Assembly (NCBI RefSeq): GCF_016469035.1
Contig: NZ_JAEHJZ010000008.1
Coordinates: forward strand, 54,201 to 118,200
From: Gelidibacter salicanalis
GTDB lineage: Bacteria > Bacteroidota > Bacteroidia > Flavobacteriales > Flavobacteriaceae
DNA length: 64,000 bases
Direction: 5' to 3'
The notes under the pieces are model-generated. The model was not told the DNA's origin, searched no databases, and saw only the letters and a list, made by a program, of their open reading frames with translations. Below, one piece after another: positions 1 through 8,602 of this stretch (positions within the stretch are counted from its first letter, which is position 1; the number at the start of each line of letters is the position of its first letter). Made by a program: the position numbers and the translations under genes.

Positions 1-66
1 AAAAGGAACTTCTACTTGATACCTCGTACCCTTGGGTCGAGGTTGTTCATTCCACAGTTTCAATAA
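1..66 (+). other. unresolved end of an upstream feature
   Basis: The first 66 bases could be the tail of a plus-strand gene: one frame is open for 21 codons and stops at 64-66. They also hold a hairpin-like stretch (CCTCG ... CGAGG, about 22-42). I recognise neither a protein family nor an RNA, and the following terminator is consistent with something ending here. Confidence 0.2.
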
Positions 67-70
67 ATAT

Positions 71-104
71 AAAAAGGCGATTCAATTATTTGAATCGCCT
101 TTTT
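71..104. terminator. bidirectional intrinsic terminator
   Basis: A 10-bp perfect stem (GGCGATTCAA at 76-85, TTGAATCGCC at 90-99) with a 4-nt loop is flanked by an A-run on the left and a T-run on the right. It can therefore end transcription from both directions. It closes the leftward hemD operon and whatever gene lies upstream of the window. Confidence 0.8.
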
Positions 105-123
105 TAATGCTTTAAAAATTAGT

Positions 124-873
124 TTATTTTCCTTTATTTGTTTTTTCAATATATTTCTCCAGAGCCATAGTCATTGACGGGGTTTCGGGGCTCGGAGCCA
201 GAATATCAACTCGTAAGCCGTGCTCTTCAACAGCTTTAGCTGTAGTAGTTCCAAAAACAGCAATACGGGTGTCGTTTTGCTTAAAGTCTGGGAAATTATG
301 GAATAAGGACTCAATCCCTGACGGACTGAAAAATACTAAAATATCGTAGTACACATCTGCAAGATCAGATAAATCGCTAATTACAGTTTTGTAAAAAACG
401 CCTTCCTTCCATTTAATGTTTAATGCATTAAGGATTTCAGGGACTTCGTCTTTTAATTTATCAGTTGTAGGCAATAGGAAACTTTCGTCTTTATATTTCT
501 TAATTAAAGGAGAAAGGTCTTCAAAATTACGTTTACCCACATAAATTTTCCGTTTTCTATAAACCACATATTTTTGTAAGTAAAACGCTACGGCTTCACT
601 CTGACAAAAATACTTTAGGGTGTCTGGAACTTTAAAACGCATTTCGTCTGCCACTCTAAAAAAATGATCCACAGAATTTCTGCTGGTTAAAATAATTGCA
701 GTGTATTGTGTTAAGTCAACTTTTTGATGTCTGACGTCTTTTGCCGCGACACCTTCTACATGAATAAATGGGCGAAAGTCAATCTTTACTTTTTGCTTTT
801 CTTGGAGATCAAAGTAAGGCGAATTTTCGATTTTAGGTTCAGGTTGTGACACTAAAATTGTTTTCACTTTCAT
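124..873 (-). CDS. hemD: uroporphyrinogen-III synthase (HemD-like)
   Basis: A 249-residue soluble protein matching the Bacteroidota form of uroporphyrinogen-III synthase, which closes and inverts ring D of hydroxymethylbilane to give uroporphyrinogen III in tetrapyrrole synthesis. The family has few invariant residues, so the call rests on overall pattern: an N-terminal half with a TSRNSVDHFF segment near residue 65 and a C-terminal half with a FFSPSGIESLF segment near residue 183, as expected for the two-lobed fold. It lies 15 bases downstream of the DUF4271 gene on the same strand. That neighbour pairing is, as far as I recall, common in flavobacteria. A bidirectional terminator follows directly. 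Confidence 0.8.
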   Translation of the reverse strand: MKVKTILVSQPEPKIENSPYFDLQEKQKVKIDFRPFIHVEGVAAKDVRHQKVDLTQYTAIILTSRNSVDHFFRVADEMRFKVPDTLKYFCQSEAVAFYLQKYVVYRKRKIYVGKRNFEDLSPLIKKYKDESFLLPTTDKLKDEVPEILNALNIKWKEGVFYKTVISDLSDLADVYYDILVFFSPSGIESLFHNFPDFKQNDTRIAVFGTTTAKAVEEHGLRVDILAPSPETPSMTMALEKYIEKTNKGK

Positions 874-888
874 AGGCTTGGGATTGTT

Positions 889-1542
889 TTAAGCTTTATA
901 TTCTACAATTATTTTATACAAAATCAGATATGGCCCAATTTCAAGTGCGCAAAGATACAAAATAAAATAGAATATGTTGTTAATCACGGTCTTTTGATGA
1001 TTTTTAAAGGAGGTAATAAAGCCAATTACATTTATAATTAATAGTAGGAATATAACAACAATAATAAGGATCCTTGAAGGGGCTATAGTGTACAATAACA
1101 GCGCATTAATAGGTAAAAGAATAAGGCCGGTAAAATTCTTATAACTTATTTTTTGAAAGAGATAAGCATCAATTATTCCGTCAATTTCAAACACACTTCC
1201 TATGAGGCGCTCCACTAAAATTTTGATGAGCGCAAGGGTGCCTACTCCAAAAATAAACTTCAAAAACACTGTCAGCGCAAAGGTTTGCGTAGGTTCGAAA
1301 GTGAGATAAGAAAGATATGAAAAAGTAGAAATTGAGATGATAAGATTAAAAAATAGGAGCGCATCAAAGACATCAATAAATTTTTGATCTTTAGTATAAA
1401 TTTTGAGATATTTTGAATTTCCGAAGACTCCTAGGAAATCTAAAAACCGATTGGTAAAAGTTACCTTTGCTATGGTAATGAAAATTAATCCCAAAACCAT
1501 AAAAATGGTAAACCATTCGTAAGATATGACGTCTCTTAGCAT
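889..1542 (-). CDS. DUF4271 integral membrane protein
   Basis: A 217-residue protein made almost entirely of hydrophobic segments, with roughly six membrane helices. The first is near residues 10-28 and others lie around 60-80, 88-106, 140-160, 160-180 and 188-210. The length and its place just before hemD match the DUF4271 family of Bacteroidota. No enzymatic residues are recognisable and the function is unknown. The gene probably shares a transcript with hemD, and its divergent partner is the mannosyltransferase gene starting at 1631. Confidence 0.75.
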   Translation of the reverse strand: MLRDVISYEWFTIFMVLGLIFITIAKVTFTNRFLDFLGVFGNSKYLKIYTKDQKFIDVFDALLFFNLIISISTFSYLSYLTFEPTQTFALTVFLKFIFGVGTLALIKILVERLIGSVFEIDGIIDAYLFQKISYKNFTGLILLPINALLLYTIAPSRILIIVVIFLLLIINVIGFITSFKNHQKTVINNIFYFILYLCALEIGPYLILYKIIVEYKA

Positions 1543-1606
1543 GCCGCTAAATTATAAAGAATATTTTATCTGTTGATTTGAATAAAATTAATCTTTTAAA
1601 AAAACT

Positions 1607-1614
1607 TACTTTTG
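1607..1614 (+). promoter_or_regulatory. candidate -7 element (TACTTTTG)
   Basis: It matches the Bacteroidota -7 consensus TAnnTTTG and lies 16 bases before the start codon at 1631. The nearest upstream TTTG (1577-1580) is 26 bases away, longer than usual, so only the -7 part is well supported. Confidence 0.45.
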
Positions 1615-1630
1615 CTAAAATTTTTTATCG

Positions 1631-2353
1631 ATGAAAGACGCCATTGTCATCATTCCAACTTACAATGAGATTGAAAACATTGAAGCTATTATCATTGCAG
1701 TTTTTGCGCAAGATAAGGCCTTCGATGTTCTTGTGGTAGATGACAGCTCTCCAGATTTGACCGCTGAAAAAGTGGAATCCTTGCAAGCGGAGTTTCCTGA
1801 CCGATTGTTTCTGCTGAAGCGCAAGAATAAAACAGGCTTAGGTACCGCCTATATTGAAGGATTTAAATGGAGTCTTGAAAGAGCGTATGAATACATCTTT
1901 GAAATGGACGCCGATTTTTCGCATAATCCAGACGATTTGGTAAAACTGTACAAGGCCTGTGCTGAAGAGGGAGCTGACGTTGCCATTGGCTCCCGCTACA
2001 TTACGGGTGTTAACGTGGTCAATTGGCCAATGAATAGAATCTTACTATCTTATTTCGCCTCTAAATATGTCCGCTTCATTACAAGAATGAACATTCAAGA
2101 TACCACCGCAGGTTTTGTTTGTTATAAAAATAAGGTTTTAGAAACCATTAATTTGGATGCCATTAAGTTTGTGGGCTATGCATTTCAGATTGAAATGAAA
2201 TTCAAGGCCCATTTAAAAGGATTTACTATCGTAGAAGTTCCTGTGATTTTTACGGATCGTGCAAAAGGAAAATCGAAAATGAGCGGTGGAATTATTTCTG
2301 AAGCCATTTTTGGAGTTATAAACATGAAATTTAAAAGCCTATTGGGCAAGTAA
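1631..2353 (+). CDS. polyprenol monophosphomannose synthase (GT2)
   Basis: A 240-residue family 2 glycosyltransferase of the dolichol-phosphate mannosyltransferase type, which transfers mannose or another hexose from a nucleotide sugar to a polyprenyl phosphate at the inner membrane. The N-terminus shows IIPTYNEIENI, followed by VVDDSSPD near residue 36 and the metal-binding EMDADFSHNPDDL near residue 92. A GSRYITG segment follows at about residue 121, as in Dpm1 proteins. There is no C-terminal membrane domain, so this is the short soluble type. The dihydroorotase gene follows after about 90 bases. Confidence 0.88.
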   Translation: MKDAIVIIPTYNEIENIEAIIIAVFAQDKAFDVLVVDDSSPDLTAEKVESLQAEFPDRLFLLKRKNKTGLGTAYIEGFKWSLERAYEYIFEMDADFSHNPDDLVKLYKACAEEGADVAIGSRYITGVNVVNWPMNRILLSYFASKYVRFITRMNIQDTTAGFVCYKNKVLETINLDAIKFVGYAFQIEMKFKAHLKGFTIVEVPVIFTDRAKGKSKMSGGIISEAIFGVINMKFKSLLGK

Positions 2354-2444
2354 TATGAAACGAGCATGCTAAAAAAATCACCACCCATGGGAATGATTAA
2401 TTGCAAACAGCATGTGTCCGTTAAAGAACAAAAGAAATAAACAC

Positions 2445-3791
2445 ATGAAAGCAAGAACGGTACTGATTAAAAATGCTAAAATTGTTAATGAAGGACACAT
2501 TTTTGAAGGTGATATTTTGATTGAAGGCGAATTTATTAAGGAGATAGATACTTCAATTAGCGCAAAGACTCCTGATGTGGTAGTGATTGATATAGAAGGT
2601 AACTATGTGTTTCCTGGTGTTATTGATGACCAAGTGCATTTTAGAGAACCAGGGTTGACACACAAAGCAACCATTGCGTCAGAATCTCGAGCAGCAGTAG
2701 CTGGTGGAATTACTTCATTTATTGAAATGCCAAATACGGTGCCTCAAACCACAACCATTGAAAAATTGGAAGAAAAGTTTGAGATTGCTAAAAATACCTC
2801 TTATGCCAATTACTCATTTATGTTTGGAGGTACCAATACCAATTTGGAAGAAATACTAAAAGTGGATTCCAAAAATGTGGCGGGTCTTAAATTGTTTTTA
2901 GGATCATCTACAGGTGATATGCTTGTGGATAATACCGAGGTCTTGGAAAAGATCTTTAAAAGTACGGACCTCTTGATTTCTGTGCATTGTGAAGATGAAG
3001 CCACCATCAAAAAAAACCTTGAGGAGCATATTGAAAAGTACGGGAATGATATTCCTATGGAATGCCATCCAGATATTAGAAGTGCGGAGGCTTGTTATAT
3101 ATCGTCATCTAAAGCCATAGAATTAGCTAAGAAAACTGGTGCACGTTTGCATATATTTCATGTTTCGACCGCTAAGGAGACCAAATTGTTCACGAATAAA
3201 ATTCCGTTAAAGGATAAAAAAATAACCGCTGAAGTCTGTATTCACCATTTGTGGTTTAGTGATGAAGATTATAAGAAAAAAGGCAGCTTAATTAAGTGGA
3301 ACCCGGCAGTAAAAACGGCGCACGATCGTGATGAATTGTGGAAAGCCCTTTTAGACGGTCGTATTGATGTGGTGGCTACCGACCATGCACCGCATACTTT
3401 GGAAGAGAAACAAAACATCTACACAGAAGCTCCGTCTGGCGGTCCCTTGGTTCAACACGCGTTGGTTGCTATGATTGAAGCGTACCATAAAGGGAAGATA
3501 AGTTTAGAAAAGATTGCTGAAAAAATGTGTCATAATCCTGCCATATTGTTTCAAGTAGAAAAGCGTGGGTATGTCAAGCGTGGCTACTATGCTGATTTGG
3601 CCATTGTAGATATTAACAGCCCTTGGACGGTTAAAAAGGATAATATTTTATACCAATGTGGTTGGTCTCCTTTTGAGAACGTGTTGTTTAAATCGAGAAT
3701 CACCCATACCTTTGTAAATGGGTCGTTAGTGTACAAAAACTTTAAATTTCTAGACGTTAAGGCGGGAAAACGATTAACTTTTAAAAGATGA
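2445..3791 (+). CDS. pyrC: dihydroorotase
   Basis: A 448-residue amidohydrolase that interconverts carbamoyl-aspartate and dihydroorotate in pyrimidine synthesis. Visible motifs are DDQVHFREPG (residues 61-70), GLKLFLGSSTGD with the metal-bridging lysine, HCEDE, HIFHVSTA and ATDHAPHT. The usual DxHxH pair reads DQVH, so the first metal His is Gln63 while His65 is kept. I believe this variant is common in Bacteroidota. I chose the start at 2445 over the ATG at 2412 because homologues begin near this methionine and the extra 11 residues look like leader sequence. The stop overlaps the next gene by four bases. Confidence 0.9.
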   Translation: MKARTVLIKNAKIVNEGHIFEGDILIEGEFIKEIDTSISAKTPDVVVIDIEGNYVFPGVIDDQVHFREPGLTHKATIASESRAAVAGGITSFIEMPNTVPQTTTIEKLEEKFEIAKNTSYANYSFMFGGTNTNLEEILKVDSKNVAGLKLFLGSSTGDMLVDNTEVLEKIFKSTDLLISVHCEDEATIKKNLEEHIEKYGNDIPMECHPDIRSAEACYISSSKAIELAKKTGARLHIFHVSTAKETKLFTNKIPLKDKKITAEVCIHHLWFSDEDYKKKGSLIKWNPAVKTAHDRDELWKALLDGRIDVVATDHAPHTLEEKQNIYTEAPSGGPLVQHALVAMIEAYHKGKISLEKIAEKMCHNPAILFQVEKRGYVKRGYYADLAIVDINSPWTVKKDNILYQCGWSPFENVLFKSRITHTFVNGSLVYKNFKFLDVKAGKRLTFKR

Positions 3792-4219
3792 AACACATTT
3801 GTTACATAATGGTTTTAATGATAATGGTTGGGTGTAGCGGTATGGATAAACCTAAAAAACCTAAAAATTTAATCGCCAAGGAGAAAATGGCAGAGATCAT
3901 GTATGATCTGCACATTTTAAATGCCGCTAAAGGGGTCAATAGGAAAATATTAGAGGCCAGCGGAATCATGCCCTTAGAATATCTCTACCAGAAGTACAAT
4001 ATTGACAGCTTGCAATTTGCAGAGAGCAATACGTATTATGCCTATGATACCAAAGGCTATTTGGCAATCATAGAAAAAGTAAAAAAGGACCTCCAAAAAA
4101 ATAAGGACCTTTACGAAAAATTGAATGTGGAAGAACAAAAAGTTAAAGACTCGATAACTAAACTTAACAAAAAAAAGAAAGATACGCTGGTGGATTTAGA
4201 GCGTTCTTTACCTCAATAA
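3788..4219 (+). CDS. DUF4296 lipoprotein
   Basis: A 143-residue protein with a lipoprotein signal peptide (hydrophobic residues 4-15, lipobox VGC with Cys16). A charged helical body and a Lys-rich C-terminal coiled-coil-like stretch follow. The pattern KMAEIMYDLHILNAAKG near residue 32 is typical of DUF4296, a Bacteroidota family of unknown function. It overlaps the dihydroorotase stop codon by four bases (ATGA), so the two are translationally coupled. Confidence 0.75.
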   Translation: MKHICYIMVLMIMVGCSGMDKPKKPKNLIAKEKMAEIMYDLHILNAAKGVNRKILEASGIMPLEYLYQKYNIDSLQFAESNTYYAYDTKGYLAIIEKVKKDLQKNKDLYEKLNVEEQKVKDSITKLNKKKKDTLVDLERSLPQ

Positions 4220-4222
4220 GGC

Positions 4223-5242
4223 TCATTTTTTCAAATCGTTTAAGAATAACTTAGCGGTATCCTTTATGGAAATAGCCATGGGTTTGAATTGAAAATCCAA
4301 AGCATTTTTTAACTTGGAGGCATCATATGTTGTGATGCTCTTTGCGCTTTTGGTCATTTGTTTGGACAATCTTCGGCGTTTGCCTGTTAGCAACTGATAT
4401 AGCCAATCCAAACGCCAACCTAGTGCAAGGATAAAAGCTGTGGCCTCTTTTGCTGGGGGCTCTACATTGAGTGCCAAAGCCGTTTGGTGCTGAAATTCTT
4501 TAAACGATAGATTTTCTGAAATGACAATAAAACGTTCGTTTTTTATATCGCTGAGCATTAATAGAAGCATTGCATTAACCACATCATCCACATCTACATA
4601 GCCTGTAACACCATGCGTAAAATACGCCATGCCTTTGTAAATCTTTTTGATGAGACTGCTACTGCCGCCACTGTTCCAAAAGCCTGGCCCGATAATGATT
4701 CCCGGATTGAGTATCACGGCATCAACACCCTCTTGCGTACCGCGCCATACTTCAGTTTCAGCGCCATATTTTGTAATAGCGTAGGTGCTGTTATCGTCGT
4801 CTTGATTCCAAAACGTTTCTTCCGTGATGACTTGCCCCGGGTTTTGGTGATGGCCAATGGTGGCTATAGAGCTCACATAGCATAACTTTTTAATTTGGTT
4901 AGAAATACATAGGTTCACCACATTTGCTGTACCTTCAATATTGATTTTGCGAAGTTGGCGGTACTTATCAGGTTCAAAGCTTACAAGCGCAGCACAATGG
5001 TATACATAGTTGACCTGTTTAAAAGCCTCTGCCAAAGATGGTACATCAGTAATGTCAGCTTCTAGCCATTCAATTCTTTTGTAAAGCGATTCAACGTCTT
5101 CAGTGTAGTATGAAAAGACTTTCTTAACCAAATCCAATTTCTGTTCCCTTCTGTAAATTGCTTTCACTTTGGCATTGGTTTGCAGTAACTTAAAAAGTAA
5201 ATGGGAACCTACTAATCCTGTGCCTCCTGTAACTAATATCAT
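4223..5242 (-). CDS. NAD-dependent epimerase/dehydratase family protein
   Basis: A 339-residue extended short-chain dehydrogenase. The N-terminal Rossmann motif TGGTGLVGSHL is at residues 5-15, and the catalytic YAITK (Tyr and Lys of YxxxK) is near residue 154 with a preceding VSSIAT serine segment. It resembles dihydroflavonol reductase-like or 3-beta-HSD-like SDRs common in flavobacteria. The substrate cannot be read from sequence. The gene is convergent with the DUF4296 gene, with only three bases between the two stop codons. Confidence 0.8.
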   Translation of the reverse strand: MILVTGGTGLVGSHLLFKLLQTNAKVKAIYRREQKLDLVKKVFSYYTEDVESLYKRIEWLEADITDVPSLAEAFKQVNYVYHCAALVSFEPDKYRQLRKINIEGTANVVNLCISNQIKKLCYVSSIATIGHHQNPGQVITEETFWNQDDDNSTYAITKYGAETEVWRGTQEGVDAVILNPGIIIGPGFWNSGGSSSLIKKIYKGMAYFTHGVTGYVDVDDVVNAMLLLMLSDIKNERFIVISENLSFKEFQHQTALALNVEPPAKEATAFILALGWRLDWLYQLLTGKRRRLSKQMTKSAKSITTYDASKLKNALDFQFKPMAISIKDTAKLFLNDLKK

Positions 5243-5295
5243 GTGACTAAAATAAAGAATTATTAGATATTAATTCCTAATTCTCTAGTGATGTT

Positions 5296-5303
5296 TATCT
5301 TTG
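5296..5303 (+). promoter_or_regulatory. candidate -7 element (TATCTTTG) of tyrS
   Basis: A perfect TAnnTTTG match 31 bases upstream of the tyrS start codon. No clear TTTG -33 box is visible at the expected distance. Confidence 0.5.
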
Positions 5304-5334
5304 CAGAATATTTGAAAATTAATAAAAAGAATTC

Positions 5335-6645
5335 ATGACAAATGCGTTTGTAGAAGATTTACGTTGGCGAGGAATGGTCCACGATATCATGCCGGGAACA
5401 GAAGAGCAACTCAATAAAGAAATGACCAGTGCTTATATAGGCTTTGATCCTACTTCTGATTCATTGCACATTGGGAGTTTGGTACCTATCATACTATTGG
5501 TGCATTTGGAAAAGGCAGGCCATAAACCTTATGCGTTAGTTGGGGGTGCAACAGGAATGATTGGTGACCCTTCTGGCAAAAGCGATGAACGTAATTTGCT
5601 TGATGAAGAGGCGTTAGCGAAAAATGTGGCAGGAATAAAGTCTGTGTTGTCAAGGTTTTTAGATTTTAATTCCAAAGAAAAAAACGCCCCCGTATTAGTG
5701 AACAACTATGATTGGATGAAAAATTTCTCCTTCATAGATTTCGCCAGAGATGTTGGTAAGCGTATTACCGTCAATTATATGATGTCTAAAGATTCCGTTA
5801 AAAAGCGGTTTTCTGGAGAAGAAGGCAGTGTTGGGATGTCCTTTACTGAATTTACCTACCAACTGATCCAAGGCTATGATTTTTACTATCTACACAAGCA
5901 CCATAATGTGGTGTTGCAAATGGGAGGAAGTGACCAATGGGGAAATGTAACTACCGGAACTGAATTGGTAAGACGTATGAATGTGGGCGAAGAAGCAAAA
6001 GCTTACGCCATGACCTGTCCGTTAATCACTAAAGCAGACGGTTCGAAGTTTGGAAAGAGTGAGGGCGGAAATATTTGGCTGGATACCGATAAAACATCTG
6101 TATATAAATTCTACCAATTTTGGTTGAACACGAGTGATGAAGATGCTGAAAGATACATTAAGATTTTTACGTTTTTAGACAAAGAAGCAATAATCAGTTT
6201 AATTGCTGAACACAAAGAAGCACCACATTTACGTCTGTTGCAAAAACGTTTGGCAGACGAAGTCACCACTTTTGTGCATTCTAAGGAAGATTTTGAAAAT
6301 GCTGAAAGAGCCTCCAATATTTTATTTAGTGCCAGTTTTAAGCAAGACATAAAAACCTTAAATGAAGCCATGTTTTTAGAAGTTTTTGAAGGGGTACCTC
6401 TAGCAGAAATTTCTAAAGCAGAATTTGATGAAGGTGTAGATATGATTGCGGCACTTGCGGCCAAGACTAATTTTTTAAATTCTAATGGTGAAGCCCGCCG
6501 TGCATTAAAGGAAAATTCGATCTCTGTGAATAAAGAAAAGGTAGGCGAAGATTATATATTGTCTGCTGATGATTTGATTAATGGTAAATATATCATTCTT
6601 AATAAAGGAAAAAAGAATACCTATATCATAAAAGTGAACGCTTAG
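5335..6645 (+). CDS. tyrS: tyrosyl-tRNA synthetase
   Basis: A 436-residue class I aminoacyl-tRNA synthetase that charges tRNA-Tyr. The signature sequences are the HIGH-like LHIGSLVP near residue 45, the [12 protein letters not shown] region just before it, [10 protein letters not shown] near residue 196, and the KMSKS-equivalent KFGKSEGG near residue 239. A C-terminal S4-type RNA-binding stretch starts near residue 370. Length is normal for bacterial TyrRS. It is a single gene with its own promoter element, followed by repeats and a leftward terminator. Confidence 0.95.
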   Translation: MTNAFVEDLRWRGMVHDIMPGTEEQLNKEMTSAYIGFDPTSDSLHIGSLVPIILLVHLEKAGHKPYALVGGATGMIGDPSGKSDERNLLDEEALAKNVAGIKSVLSRFLDFNSKEKNAPVLVNNYDWMKNFSFIDFARDVGKRITVNYMMSKDSVKKRFSGEEGSVGMSFTEFTYQLIQGYDFYYLHKHHNVVLQMGGSDQWGNVTTGTELVRRMNVGEEAKAYAMTCPLITKADGSKFGKSEGGNIWLDTDKTSVYKFYQFWLNTSDEDAERYIKIFTFLDKEAIISLIAEHKEAPHLRLLQKRLADEVTTFVHSKEDFENAERASNILFSASFKQDIKTLNEAMFLEVFEGVPLAEISKAEFDEGVDMIAALAAKTNFLNSNGEARRALKENSISVNKEKVGEDYILSADDLINGKYIILNKGKKNTYIIKVNA

Positions 6646-6701
6646 TGTGAAGTCATTTCACCTATGGGCGAAAATGATATGATTTAAATTTTCATTTAGA
6701 G

Positions 6702-6721
6702 ATCCCGCCTAAAAGCGGGAT
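6702..6721. repeat. inverted repeat of the GATCCCGCC type
   Basis: A 7-bp stem ATCCCGC/GCGGGAT encloses CTAAAA. The same core (GAGATCCCGCC...GCGGGAT) recurs at 19641-19665 and in decayed form at 19581-19600. It is therefore a dispersed small palindromic repeat, possibly also acting as a weak tyrS terminator. The gene-free stretch 6646-6955 holds only this element and the terminator at 6786-6820. Confidence 0.6.
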
Positions 6722-6785
6722 TAGTTTAGCTACGCCATCTTAAAAAGTTGCTTTGAAGCTTTGTAAGATTACTGTATAACTAAAA

Positions 6786-6820
6786 AAACGCCTGACGAAG
6801 TAAACTTCAATTAGGCGTTT
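6786..6820 (-). terminator. intrinsic terminator of the LuxE-like gene
   Basis: A long hairpin: AAACGCCT (6786-6793) pairs with AGGCGTTT (6813-6820), with an inner GAAG/CTTC pair. Read on the minus strand, the stem is followed by a T-run, so it terminates the leftward gene ending at 6956. Confidence 0.7.
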
Positions 6821-6955
6821 AAAAAACCAACCAATCAACTTAAAAACTTCTCTTTTTCAATTATAGAATACTTTTTTTTGGTTTCCCAAAGTTAGCTTTT
6901 TAAGTATAGGGTCAGTCGTATCTAACCCATTGGCATTACAGACTTTAACATAGAT

Positions 6956-7936
6956 TTATAATACCATGAGGTTGCAACCTCTAATATCTGAGTTGTCAAA
7001 TCGGCCAATAATTTCAAATCGGTTGCCCGGCAATAACTTCCCTAAATCTTGAGTGGCAATAAAAGCACAAGAATTGATATTTGCCAAATCAATTACATTA
7101 ATGCCGCCAGTTTTATTTTTTGGAAGGATGGTCAGCGCATCTTCAGGATCTCTTGTCAATACCTGCATCCATTTTGGACATTCAAAAATACCTTGACCTT
7201 TAGAGTACGCCTGACTCAATAATTCAGTCATTCCATATTCACTATGGATAGCGGTTACGCCAAAACCTTTTTGCAAAATATCATGAAGTTCTTCTCTTAT
7301 CAATTCCTTACGTCTGCCTTTCATGCCCCCAGTTTCCATGATGATGGTATTTTTCAATTGAAATTGATACAATTCAACAAGATCTAAAAGCGCAAAAGAG
7401 ACCCCAATAAGCAATACCTTCTTTCCTTGCGCATCTAAAGAAATCAATATGTCCTTCAGTTCTGATAAGTTATCAAGATAAAAGCCACTCGCTAGTTGTC
7501 GAGACTGTTTGATTAAATCGTCTACCATATAGATCAATGAAGAGCCGTCGCGCTCCAAATAGGACGGTAATAGTGCTAATACGACATAATCTTCAATAGC
7601 GCCATAAAAATGTGAAAACGCACGTCTAAAGCTTTCTTTGTAAACCGCAATATCGGTTACTTGATGCTTGCTGGTGATTGCGCCCGTAGTTCCTGAGCTT
7701 GTAAATACCTTTTCAACGGGTTGTGCACTGCTTAATACATCGTGAGATTTAAAGAATTGGATCGGTAAAAAAGGGATGTTCTCTATTTTGGTCACATCAC
7801 TAGGGTGGATGTAGAGCAAATCGCAAAATGAACGGTACACGCTATTGTTTTCAAATTGATATCTAAAAACCTCTAGGCACACCGATTCAAATTGCCCCCC
7901 TGTTTGAATATTAAAAATAGCGTTGGTCCTAATCAT
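6956..7936 (-). CDS. LuxE-type acyl-protein synthetase family protein
   Basis: A 326-residue protein of the LuxE/acyl-activating family. LuxE activates fatty acids with ATP and transfers the acyl group to an enzyme cysteine. The phosphate-binding signature VFTSSGTTGAITSKH is near residue 78, and a glycine-rich METGGMKGRRKE segment lies near residue 201, both typical of the family. There are no lux reductase or luciferase genes nearby, so a role in light production is not suggested. Flavobacteria carry this gene widely as a stand-alone acyl transferase of unknown substrate. It has its own terminator. Confidence 0.75.
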   Translation of the reverse strand: MIRTNAIFNIQTGGQFESVCLEVFRYQFENNSVYRSFCDLLYIHPSDVTKIENIPFLPIQFFKSHDVLSSAQPVEKVFTSSGTTGAITSKHQVTDIAVYKESFRRAFSHFYGAIEDYVVLALLPSYLERDGSSLIYMVDDLIKQSRQLASGFYLDNLSELKDILISLDAQGKKVLLIGVSFALLDLVELYQFQLKNTIIMETGGMKGRRKELIREELHDILQKGFGVTAIHSEYGMTELLSQAYSKGQGIFECPKWMQVLTRDPEDALTILPKNKTGGINVIDLANINSCAFIATQDLGKLLPGNRFEIIGRFDNSDIRGCNLMVL

Positions 7937-7957
7937 ACTGCAAAAATATAGAAAATA

Positions 7958-7992
7958 AGAAAAGCGCTACCTATATAAGATAACGCTTTTCT
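7958..7992 (-). terminator. intrinsic terminator downstream of the T9SS-domain gene
   Basis: AGAAAAGCG (7958-7966) pairs with CGCTTTTCT (7984-7992). On the minus strand the stem ends in a T-rich tract. It lies between the end of the gene at 8081 and the start of the LuxE-like gene. Confidence 0.6.
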
Positions 7993-8080
7993 ATTATTTT
8001 AAAATGTGTTAGTTCATCATGGATGTCGCTGATCTAGTGGCATAGAATTAAATGTTTACCAACATAGCATGGGGTAGTAA

Positions 8081-8416
8081 TTAACGCACCACCAATTTTC
8101 GAGTCGCAGAATTAACACCTTCCTTAATTTTTAAAATATAAATGCCGGGTGTGAGTCTAGAAATATTCAGCTCCTTTCCAAAAAGAGCGTTGGAAACAAT
8201 TTTTTTCCCCAAGACATCGTAGATTTCAACTTGTTTTGACAGGTTTTGTTTTGTGGTAATATAGATCTTCCCATTGCTTACAGGGTTTGGATAAATGACC
8301 AAATTAGCAATGTCATTTGATGTAGAGATTTTAGAAGGTATTGTTTGTGAAACACCCGTTGCGCCAAAACCAAGGCCAATCGTCAAAAAAAGAATAAAAA
8401 GGTAGTTTTTCATCAA
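8081..8416 (-). CDS. mini protein: signal peptide plus T9SS sorting domain
   Basis: Only 111 residues. Residues 1-24 form a Sec signal peptide ending near GVSQ. From about residue 38 to the end the protein is almost entirely a type A type IX secretion C-terminal domain (VIYPNPVSNGKIYI ... VEIYDVLGKKI ... LTPGIYILKI ... RKLVVR). Normally this domain follows a large cargo, but here there are only about 14 linker residues and no cargo. It would be exported to the periplasm and recognised by the T9SS. The role is unknown: it could be a small surface protein or the remnant of a larger one. It is transcribed divergently from the response regulator. Confidence 0.7.
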   Translation of the reverse strand: MMKNYLFILFLTIGLGFGATGVSQTIPSKISTSNDIANLVIYPNPVSNGKIYITTKQNLSKQVEIYDVLGKKIVSNALFGKELNISRLTPGIYILKIKEGVNSATRKLVVR

Positions 8417-8602
8417 ATGCGGTCTTTTAATAAAAGTAATGAATTATTACAAAACTCGTACCAAAATACTGTTAAACAATTATTTTTTTTATGGCAGAGT
8501 CACGCCAATGTTTCCTCTGGGTTATTTTATTGTTACCAATGCTTTGGTTTTTTTATCTATGTGTTAATAATCCTATCTTTACCTTATAATCTTGAAACAC
8601 TG

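Noticed and set aside
22-42. Hairpin at the window start as part of tmRNA or RNase P RNA
   Set aside because: No tRNA-like T arm, CCA end or other conserved block is present in the visible bases, so an RNA gene call cannot be supported.
2185-2454. Open frame antisense to the mannosyltransferase and dihydroorotase start
   Set aside because: It is the shadow of two real genes on the plus strand. It has no family pattern and crosses a gene boundary.
6956-7936. Bioluminescence locus suggested by the LuxE family
   Set aside because: No luciferase or fatty-acid reductase genes are near. Stand-alone LuxE-type genes are common in flavobacteria.
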